From the NCBI RefSeq assembly GCF_009664365.1, contig NZ_CP044310.1, positions 4,529,001 to 4,593,000 of the forward strand: a DNA stretch of 64,000 bases. Direction: 5' to 3'. The first letter of the stretch is position 1. Each line of letters opens with the position of its first letter. The notes under the pieces are model-generated. The model searched no databases, was not told the origin of the DNA, and saw only the letters and a list, made by a program, of their open reading frames with translations. Below are positions 57,862 through 64,000 of this stretch, piece by piece. Origin of the DNA: Paenibacillus xylanilyticus. Its GTDB lineage: Bacteria; Bacillota; Bacilli; Paenibacillales; Paenibacillaceae. The position numbers and the translations under genes are program-made.

Positions 57862-58182
57862 TTACCAAACCAAGAAACACAAGCCGCCCATAATACAAAC
57901 CACACCCAGCCAGCGAAGCGGGCCTACCTTCTCCCTGAATGCAAACTTTGCAATGAAAAGGGTCCAGACATATGTCAGCGCATTGGCCGGCAAGACCACG
58001 GTTAAGGGAAGGAACTTTAGCAGCACAATGTTCAGAAGCGCGCCCATACCATAAAAACCGAGACCCATGAGGACATGCAGCTTGTTGCGACTTGTGGCAT
58101 AGGCTTTCAAACCAGCACCACCCATAGCACCACATAATGTCATTACTATGAGTACAACCACCATCCAGCTATCGATCAACAC
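57862..58182 (-). CDS. Small EamA/SMR-type membrane protein (second of pair)
   Basis: 106 residues, GTG start after GGGGTGA, four helices in the manner of half-size EamA/SMR proteins. GAMGGAGLKAYATSR lies near the first helix, LPLTVVLPANALTYVWTLF in the middle, and GVVCIMGGLCFLVW at the end. It overlaps the first protein of the pair by 14 bases. Pairs such as ArnE/ArnF flip lipid-linked sugars across the membrane, which fits the operon. Flippase function is inferred. Confidence 0.85.
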   Translation of the reverse strand: MLIDSWMVVVLIVMTLCGAMGGAGLKAYATSRNKLHVLMGLGFYGMGALLNIVLLKFLPLTVVLPANALTYVWTLFIAKFAFREKVGPLRWLGVVCIMGGLCFLVW

Positions 58183-58489
58183 TGGTTAATGTCACCCCGA
58201 TTCCAAGCAGTACAACGGCTGCAAACTTCTGTATCGTGAGCTCTTCTCCCAGCAGAAAGTGACCGTAAATGAGCGCAAAAACATAGCTTGCACACATCAA
58301 CGGATAAGCTACAGACAACTTTTCCAGAGCAAAAGCCTTAATCATCAAGATGGCTCCCAGCCCATAGCACACAAATCCGATGCCTAAATAGATCCACTCC
58401 GTCAGCCCCCATTTCCAGAACAACTGTCCGGTGGCCGTGAGGAAAGCGGAGACAAGCATTAACCCCTTGCCCGTATGACGTCCCTTCAT
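58169..58489 (-). CDS. Small EamA/SMR-type membrane protein (first of pair)
   Basis: 106 residues with four helices: LMLVSAFLTATGQLFWKW, YLGIGFVCYGLGAILMIKAF, LSVAYPLMCASYVFALIYG and FAAVVLLGIGVTLTS. LEKLSVAYPLM is characteristic of EamA/SMR-type half proteins. The ATG overlaps the HAD gene stop (ATGA) and follows GGGGG, so an upstream GTG three codons away is less likely. With the next gene it should form a heterodimer. Confidence 0.85.
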   Translation of the reverse strand: MKGRHTGKGLMLVSAFLTATGQLFWKWGLTEWIYLGIGFVCYGLGAILMIKAFALEKLSVAYPLMCASYVFALIYGHFLLGEELTIQKFAAVVLLGIGVTLTSVDR

Positions 58490-59118
58490 TTCCCCCACGA
58501 TAATGCCTCCATATCCGGAACCCTTCTGTTAATAAAATAGCGCTGTGCCACCAGCTGCATCACCGGCAGGTCAGACAGTGAATCAGAGTAAGAGCAGGAC
58601 TGTTCATAATCAATAACCATGTTTTTCTCACGCAGGTAAGCTTGTATTCGGCGTACCTTCTCTTCTCCTTTGCAGTTAACGCCTTCGATCGTACAGGTAT
58701 AGCCATTCTGATGGCGCACGAGTTCGGTTCCAATGACATGGTCTACCCAAGGGAAGTTTGTAAAATATTTCATATACGCATGCGGAGACGCAGTCACCAG
58801 CAACACATGATAACCCGCTTCCTTGCGATGCTGCATTTCCACACTGGCCTCTGCAAAAATGGCGGTACGCAATCGGGTATCAAAAAAATGCTCCAGATCC
58901 TGTTCGCTCATGCGCTCAATACTCTTAAAGTACGAACGCTTGACTTGTTCCACACTCATAAGCCCTGCCTTGAACATCGCGGTATGAAAGGCAATAAGCG
59001 GGAGCCTCCATACCTGCCCAGGGTAACGGCGAACGCCGTAATGCACAAACTGAAACATCGAATCCCGGCGTATAATCGTTTTATCAATATCAAAAATGGC
59101 AATTTTACTGCTTCTCAC
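58486..59118 (-). CDS. HAD-IB family phosphatase
   Basis: 210 residues, SerB-like HAD subfamily IB. Motif I FDIDKTIIR holds the nucleophile, motif II is LLVTASPHAYM, and motif III/IV is KGEEKVRRIQAYL with YSDSLSDLPVM. A GTG 6 bases after GAGGGGG was taken as start, and longer options have a TTG. It lies 35 bases after the UbiA gene. HAD-IB enzymes occur fused to UbiA domains in other bacteria (my recollection). Removal of the 5-phosphate from polyprenyl phosphoribose is the most natural job here, by inference. Confidence 0.88.
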   Translation of the reverse strand: MRSSKIAIFDIDKTIIRRDSMFQFVHYGVRRYPGQVWRLPLIAFHTAMFKAGLMSVEQVKRSYFKSIERMSEQDLEHFFDTRLRTAIFAEASVEMQHRKEAGYHVLLVTASPHAYMKYFTNFPWVDHVIGTELVRHQNGYTCTIEGVNCKGEEKVRRIQAYLREKNMVIDYEQSCSYSDSLSDLPVMQLVAQRYFINRRVPDMEALSWGK

Positions 59119-59153
59119 CCTGATCCCCCTCAAACTTTCTATCGATATGCTCT

Positions 59154-60011
59154 TTATTCAAAAATCGCAAAGATGACCACAACACTAACCACGTATAGAA
59201 TGACGGTAACCAAAATGGGCTTGTCCTCAAACAAAACACGATCCGGTGAGCCCCCCTGGTTTTTCATATGTATCAGATACAGATATCGGAACATGCCGTA
59301 GATCACCAGCGGAATCGTCCACATCAGGTGAATTGTACGGTCAGAGGTGAAGGTGAACAAAGAATAGCTAATAATCGTTGCTGTCGTCACGATGGTATTA
59401 AATTGATCCAGCAGTGTGACAGAGTAGTTATCCAGCACCTTACGATGCGAACCGGTATTTCCCTCAAGCAGAGTAAGCTCATTTCTCCGTTTGCCAATCG
59501 CCAGAAACAGGGACAGCAGCATGGTGCAGATCAGGAACCAGGGTGTAAAAGGTACGTGAATCAATACACCGCCGGCTATGGCACGAAGAACGAATCCTGC
59601 TGCAATGGTCATCATGTCCACAATAACGAGATGTTTAAGCACAAAAGAATAAGCTACGTTCAACAGGAAATAAACGATGCATAGTCCACCAAAAAGCGGG
59701 TTTATCACAAAAGCAATGCCTATAGAAAGAATCAACAGGATTATGCCAAACAGCAGAGCATAGGCAGGTTGAACCTGTCCAGAGGCAATTGGCCGGAACT
59801 GCTTCACCGGATGCTGTCGATCTCTGTTCCGATCCACGTAATCATTTAAAATATACACACAGCCTGCAACAAGGCTAAACAAAATAAAACCTAGCAATGT
59901 CGTTAAAATGGTCTCTGTGCGTATTTCCTCAAAGGAAAACAATAATGCAGCAAATAACAGCAAATTTTTGGTCCACTGTTTCGGTCGCAGCAGCTTGAAC
60001 AACCCTGTCAT
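59154..60011 (-). CDS. UbiA-family decaprenyl-phosphate phosphoribosyltransferase type
   Basis: 285 residues, nine or so membrane helices. The UbiA polar motif reads NDYVDRNRDRQHPVKQFRPI with ASG after it, the form found in decaprenyl-phosphate phosphoribosyltransferase (Rv3806c of mycobacteria). The N-terminal LLRPKQWTKN and the second polar loop IGKRRNELTLL also match that branch. It would join polyprenyl phosphate to PRPP. An ATG with a weak SD was chosen, and a TTG 19 codons upstream behind AAGGGAG is the alternative. First gene of a five-gene operon. Confidence 0.9.
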   Translation of the reverse strand: MTGLFKLLRPKQWTKNLLLFAALLFSFEEIRTETILTTLLGFILFSLVAGCVYILNDYVDRNRDRQHPVKQFRPIASGQVQPAYALLFGIILLILSIGIAFVINPLFGGLCIVYFLLNVAYSFVLKHLVIVDMMTIAAGFVLRAIAGGVLIHVPFTPWFLICTMLLSLFLAIGKRRNELTLLEGNTGSHRKVLDNYSVTLLDQFNTIVTTATIISYSLFTFTSDRTIHLMWTIPLVIYGMFRYLYLIHMKNQGGSPDRVLFEDKPILVTVILYVVSVVVIFAIFE

Positions 60012-60195
60012 GGTATTACCCGTTCCTGCAGTATGTGAGGACACCGTATTTGTTCTTGAAGTCAACAATTTCCATAACTCCCTTCCAAACCTACTTATGT
60101 ATATAAAAATAACGTAAAGACTTAATCATAAGTTTGTTGGGTAATTTTGTAAAGGGATAAAACGGAATTTATTATAAAATTACGGACATAAAAAA

Positions 60196-60215
60196 AGAGA
60201 CCGTCTCCGGTCTCT
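60196..60215 (-). terminator. Terminator of dapL
   Basis: AGAGACC and GGTCTCT, a perfect 7-bp stem with GTCTCC loop, followed on the minus strand by TTTTTTATG. Confidence 0.75.
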
Positions 60216-60250
60216 CGATTTATTTCATTCACTTGTATTGGTGAATTCCA

Positions 60251-61510
60251 TTAGAATTCGAATTGTACGTCACTCAGACGACGTTTGATTTCAGCGATAA
60301 CGCGTTTCTCTTCTTCTTCCCCTTTGGCTTCAAAGGTAACGGAGAAACGAACAAAGTTACCTGCATCATCCCAAGGTACAGAAGAAATCAACTTTTCACG
60401 AATCAGGAATTGGGAGAAGTCTTCCCCGGACTCGAAACGACGTCCGCCTACTACACCTTTTGGAGCTTCAACGTACAGGAAGAAGGAACCTTTCGGTTTC
60501 TCCGCCTGGAAGCCCAGTTCGTTCAGCGCAGCAACCAGCAGGTCATGACGACGGGAATATTTCTCTGCGATTTTCTCCGTAATTTCCGGATGGTTCAGAC
60601 CGTAGGCAGCAGCCTTCTGAATCGCGATGAATTGACCAGAATCGTTGTTGTCCTTCACATCACTGAAAGCTTTAACCACGAGCGGATTCCCTGCAACAAA
60701 GCCAATTCTCCACCCTGTCATGTTGTAAGACTTGGACAAGGAGTGCAGCTCAACGCCTACATCCTTCGCTCCAGGTACGGACAGGAAGCTGAATGGTTTA
60801 TTGCCGTCATACGTCAGTGCAGCATATGGAGCATCGTGAACAACAACTACGCTGTACTTTTTCGCCCATTCAATCACTTTAGTGAAGAATTCAACCGTAG
60901 CGCCAGCACCTGTCGGGTTGTTTGGATAGTTCAAATACAGCAATTTTGCACGTTTTGCAATATCCTCAGGGATGGTTGTCAGATCAGGCAGGAAATTGTT
61001 TTCCTTCGTCAGCTGAATGTTGTAGACTTCTCCGCCCAGGTATTTGGTATGTGTACCCATAACCGGATAACCAGGAACCGTCATGATCGTTACATCACCT
61101 GGATTAATGAAGCACGAAGGCATCATTGCCAGAGCTGGCTTGGACCCAATGGAGTGCACAATTTCCGTTGCCGGATCAATACCTTCAACATTGAATACAT
61201 TTTTCAGGTAAGCGGCTGCCGCTTCCTTGAATTCAGGAATCCCGTTGTCGGCATAACCACGGTTCTCCGGTTTGGAAGCTTCTTGCGCGAGTGCAGCTAC
61301 GATGCCTGCATCAGCCATCTCATCCGGTTCACCTACACCAAGGTCAATCAGTTCAACATTGGGAAAATCTTTCTTTGCCGAAGCTTTGGCGCGTTTGATT
61401 TTCTCGAATTTATAGATGTTGGTGTCTTTACCATAGTTGGAGCCGCCAATACGGTCGGCAAAATTGGTTTGAATGTATGTTTCTTGATATTTATCGATAC
61501 TCATACTCAT
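60251..61510 (-). CDS. dapL: LL-diaminopimelate aminotransferase
   Basis: 419 residues, fold-I PLP aminotransferase that turns tetrahydrodipicolinate directly into LL-diaminopimelate for lysine and cell wall. Near-full family pattern: FEKIKRAKASAKKDFP, DLGVGEPDEMAD, NYPNNPTGAG, VVHDAPYAAL, and the PLP lysine in SLSKSYNMTGWR. The ATG 6 bases behind GAGGAG was chosen among three close ones. No lysine riboswitch is visible in the short leader. Confidence 0.93.
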   Translation of the reverse strand: MSMSIDKYQETYIQTNFADRIGGSNYGKDTNIYKFEKIKRAKASAKKDFPNVELIDLGVGEPDEMADAGIVAALAQEASKPENRGYADNGIPEFKEAAAAYLKNVFNVEGIDPATEIVHSIGSKPALAMMPSCFINPGDVTIMTVPGYPVMGTHTKYLGGEVYNIQLTKENNFLPDLTTIPEDIAKRAKLLYLNYPNNPTGAGATVEFFTKVIEWAKKYSVVVVHDAPYAALTYDGNKPFSFLSVPGAKDVGVELHSLSKSYNMTGWRIGFVAGNPLVVKAFSDVKDNNDSGQFIAIQKAAAYGLNHPEITEKIAEKYSRRHDLLVAALNELGFQAEKPKGSFFLYVEAPKGVVGGRRFESGEDFSQFLIREKLISSVPWDDAGNFVRFSVTFEAKGEEEEKRVIAEIKRRLSDVQFEF

Positions 61511-61613
61511 GTTCATCTCCTCATTTGACGCAAATTTCTACAATCTAATATGAAGCATTTGCCCATGTTTAGCCATGGACAAAGTATCCGAACATTTGTA
61601 CTTTCCCGAGGGG

Positions 61614-62594
61614 TCAGCGGCTGCGCAGTGAAGCAAGGACATCTTCCATGTCTTGTGGAAGCGGAGCTGAGAATTCCATGTACTCCCCTGTTGCCGGATG
61701 AACAAAACCAAGAACCGCGGCATGCAATGCCTGTCCGTTCATTTTGATCCCCTTGTTACGTCCATAGATTGGATCTCCCACAAGCGGGTGACCAATAAAC
61801 TTCATATGCACACGGATCTGATGCGTTCGACCTGTCTCCAGTTTCAGTTCAAGCAGCGTATAATCGTTAATTCTCTCCGTAACATTAAAATGCGTGACAG
61901 CATGTTTGCTGTTACGTTCGGTCACGGTATACATTTTACGATCATTCGTATCGCGCCCAATAGGCGCATCGATCGTCCCCTGATCATGACTCAAATGACC
62001 ATGAACAAGTGCGATATACCGGCGGTTTACACTGTGATCCTTCAACTGGGCAGCTAATGAGGCGTGAGCACGGTCGTTTTTGGCAGCCATCAGCAGGCCT
62101 GACGTGTCCTTATCAATCCGGTGCACGATTCCAGGACGCAGCTCTCCGTTAATGCCTGAAAGATCTTTACAGTGATACATGAGCGCATTCACAAGTGTAC
62201 CTGATGTATGTCCCGGTGCCGGATGCACTACAAGACCACGTGGTTTGTTAATGACGATCACATCGCTGTCCTCATATACCACTTCAAGTGGAATATCTTC
62301 GGCAATGATCTCTACAGCTGTCGGTTCAGGAATCTGAAGTTCAATCCGATCACCCTCAGCCAATTTGGCATTAGACTTTACACCAGCTCCGTTTACAGTA
62401 ACCAGACCATCTCCGATCCATAGTTGGACCTGAGAGCGGGAGACATTATCCATTGCTTCAGTAATATATTTGTCAACGCGTTCCTTCTTATGTTCAGCAG
62501 AAACAGTCCATTCCAATCGTTCATTAGTCATCAGGTCATCGTCTTGTACAGACGTATCCCCAGTAGTTTGTTCTTCATTGTGCATTTTACTCAT
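61614..62594 (-). CDS. rluD: RluD-like 23S rRNA pseudouridine synthase
   Basis: 326 residues: S4-like N-terminus (ERVDKYITEAMDNVSRSQVQ, VNGAGVKSNAKLAEGD), then the RluA-type core with catalytic Asp in HRIDKDTSGLL, and ELKLETGRTHQIRVHM near the C-terminus. It modifies uridines in helix 69 of 23S rRNA in characterised members. The ATG overlaps the lspA stop by 8 bases, so the long upstream frame is not the real start. Confidence 0.93.
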   Translation of the reverse strand: MSKMHNEEQTTGDTSVQDDDLMTNERLEWTVSAEHKKERVDKYITEAMDNVSRSQVQLWIGDGLVTVNGAGVKSNAKLAEGDRIELQIPEPTAVEIIAEDIPLEVVYEDSDVIVINKPRGLVVHPAPGHTSGTLVNALMYHCKDLSGINGELRPGIVHRIDKDTSGLLMAAKNDRAHASLAAQLKDHSVNRRYIALVHGHLSHDQGTIDAPIGRDTNDRKMYTVTERNSKHAVTHFNVTERINDYTLLELKLETGRTHQIRVHMKFIGHPLVGDPIYGRNKGIKMNGQALHAAVLGFVHPATGEYMEFSAPLPQDMEDVLASLRSR

Positions 62595-63081
62595 GATGTT
62601 CATTCCCTTCAATCTTCGCGGCTGCCTTCTCGCGCCGCCCCTCAAGAAACGTCTCCACAATAATCAGTGCAACCCCGATACAGATGGCTGAATCGGCGAT
62701 ATTGAAAATCGGAAACGTATAACTGCCAAAATTAAGCTGCACGAAATCCACGACTTCACCCGTCAAAGCGCGATCCAGGAAATTCCCGATAGCTCCACCA
62801 AGCACCAGACTAAGTGCTACTGGCAGCAATTTATGCGGGGAGTTTTTCACTTTTTGCAAGTACCAGACCAAAGCAATCACCACGATCACGGTAACAACGA
62901 TAAAGAACCAGCGTTGGTCCTGCAAAATACCAAAAGCTGCGCCTGAGTTGCGATGTGAAGTGATGACAAAGAAATTGCCTATAACCGGAATTTCTTCCCG
63001 AAGCTCCATTTGAGTCGCAATTAAATACTTTGTTCCCTGATCCACCAAAAATACGATAAAAGCGAGGATATAATACACCAC
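62587..63081 (-). CDS. lspA: Lipoprotein signal peptidase
   Basis: 164 residues, four membrane helices. Signal peptidase II removes signal peptides from prolipoproteins, and this window encodes several. The catalytic Asp pair is in GNFLDRA and FNIADS. FVITSHRNSGAAFGI and the end EVVDFVQLNF are family-typical. A GTG start follows GGAGTGA. First gene of a pair with rluD, whose start it overlaps. Confidence 0.96.
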   Translation of the reverse strand: MVYYILAFIVFLVDQGTKYLIATQMELREEIPVIGNFFVITSHRNSGAAFGILQDQRWFFIVVTVIVVIALVWYLQKVKNSPHKLLPVALSLVLGGAIGNFLDRALTGEVVDFVQLNFGSYTFPIFNIADSAICIGVALIIVETFLEGRREKAAAKIEGNEHHE

Positions 63082-63300
63082 GTTTGTTCGTCACTCCGTT
63101 CTTGTCTTTTCCAAACCATACCAGGCTTTACGCCAGACTTGTTCATTGTAGCACAGCTGTTTGGAAGTCGTCCACGACGGGCGTTTTCGCTTTCTTAATG
63201 GCAAAATCGATAACATTTCCCTCCTGTAATCAAGGGCAGATTGGCACATCCTAGACCAGAGACCAAATTCGGATTCCAGACGGACAGAAAGGGGAAAACG

Positions 63301-64000
63301 ATGGCACATCTTACTTCAGAACAAATCCAATCCTTGCGTTCCCAATTGATGGCTGAAAAACGTGGTATTGAACATCGGCTTGAGCAAAATGACCATTACG
63401 GCCTCAGCGGGTCCATGAGATTTCAAACGGGTGAATTATCCCCTATCGATAATCATCCCGGTGATGTAGCTACCGAAATGTATGATCGGGAGAAAGATAT
63501 TTCCCTTTTGGAGCATGACGAATTCCAATTAGAGCGTATCGACTCTGCCCTGCATTCCATCGAAGAAGGCCATTACGGCACTTGCGCAGTTTGTCAGCAG
63601 CCCATTCCTTACGAGCGTATGCAAGCCGTTCCTTACACCAAGTATTGCAAAAAACATCAGCCTGAAACTGTAGTATCCGATAACCGCCCAGTGGAAGAAG
63701 AGTTCCTCGCTCCGGCTTTTGGTCGCACGAGTCTCGATGAGCGCGATGATCAGAACGGCTTCGATGGTGAAGATGCATGGCAGATCGTTGAAAGCTGGGG
63801 CACCTCGAACTCACCAGCCATGGCTGAAGGTCGCGATATTGACAGTTACGATGTGATGGCCATTGAAGCTACAGATGAGGTTGAGGGCTGCGTCGAAGCC
63901 TATGAGAGCTTCGTTGCAACCGATATTTATGGTCATGACGTATCCATTGTTCGCAACAGACAGTACCGGCAGTATTTGGAGAATCGTGAGGGCGAAGGCT
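63301..64000 (+). CDS. YteA-like TraR/DksA family zinc-finger protein, C-terminus cut
   Basis: The first 233 codons are inside the window and the frame is still open at the edge. The DksA-like core has an N-terminal helix pair (SEQIQSLRSQLMAEKRGIE), then SIEEGHYGTCAVCQQPIPYE and TKYCKKH. The zinc site is C-x2-C with C-x2-H, not four cysteines. YteA of B. subtilis has this same form. A long acidic C-terminal region follows. AAAGGGG precedes the ATG. Divergent from lspA across a 220-base gap. Confidence 0.85.
   Translation, partial: MAHLTSEQIQSLRSQLMAEKRGIEHRLEQNDHYGLSGSMRFQTGELSPIDNHPGDVATEMYDREKDISLLEHDEFQLERIDSALHSIEEGHYGTCAVCQQPIPYERMQAVPYTKYCKKHQPETVVSDNRPVEEEFLAPAFGRTSLDERDDQNGFDGEDAWQIVESWGTSNSPAMAEGRDIDSYDVMAIEATDEVEGCVEAYESFVATDIYGHDVSIVRNRQYRQYLENREGEG

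Noticed and set aside
60263..61528. 421-codon open frame on the plus strand opposite dapL
   Set aside because: Covers the same DNA as a certain gene; the codon pattern is the mirror of dapL and there is no promoter or ribosome site.
60251..61613. A lysine riboswitch or T-box leader before dapL
   Set aside because: The leader is under 100 bases and shows no multi-stem structure or T-box motif.
63091..63309. 72-codon frame on the minus strand between lspA and the YteA-like gene
   Set aside because: No ribosome site, Arg/Trp-rich odd composition, and it runs over the expected promoters of both neighbours.

Overview
The window looks like chromosomal DNA of a spore-forming member of the Paenibacillaceae, most likely Paenibacillus. 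Signs seen in the sequence are Gram-positive ribosome sites of the AAGGAGG type, a PyrR-controlled pyrimidine operon, two YjcZ-type small sporulation proteins, DapL and a YteA-like zinc-finger protein. Several small proteins also resemble uncharacterised families I associate with this genus. The genus call is an inference from protein resemblance, not a computed match.

Layout. 1-9,000: the 5' end of gnd, an MFS exporter, a SpeA-type decarboxylase, small secreted proteins, a TetR/SDR operon with a clear operator, a DUF1541 copper-type lipoprotein under a CsoR-like operator, and ohr under an OhrR-like operator. 9,027-10,343: an intact IS3-family element just upstream of the ohr promoter. 10,350-16,900: an AT-rich acyltransferase, tRNA-Val, many small proteins, a two-gene operon with LexA-like boxes, and manganese catalase. 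16,900-36,400: a Fur-type orphan FecCD permease pair, GDPD, LOG protein, ung, a large M16 peptidase, tRNA-Leu, a NucA/NucB-type nuclease with a LexA-like box, a LOV blue-light histidine kinase, a methyltransferase plus CN-hydrolase operon, an SRAP protein, and tRNA-Ile2 with tRNA-fMet.

36,400-43,700: one five-gene cluster with a MacAB-like exporter (ATPase, lipoprotein adaptor, 974-residue permease), a second ATPase carrying an AbrB-like tail, and a family-1 solute-binding lipoprotein. 43,800-53,330: the pyr operon pyrR-pyrB-pyrC-carA-carB-pyrF-pyrE with its sigma-A promoter, PyrR-binding loop, attenuator and final terminator. It lacks pyrP, pyrK and pyrD and carries a 222-bp palindrome between pyrC and carA. 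53,680-56,354: a YhgE/Pip protein with internal repeats.

56,500-60,011: a five-gene operon with a UbiA enzyme of the decaprenyl-phosphate phosphoribosyltransferase type, a HAD-IB phosphatase, two overlapping small EamA/SMR-type proteins and a polytopic membrane protein. Together they read as a polyprenyl-phosphate pentose pathway (make, dephosphorylate, flip, transfer), and this is my best candidate for an undescribed system. 60,250-64,000: dapL, rluD, lspA and a YteA-like regulator cut by the window end.

Gene starts were often moved downstream of the longest reading frame, because a good ribosome site, a promoter or an upstream terminator placed the start there.
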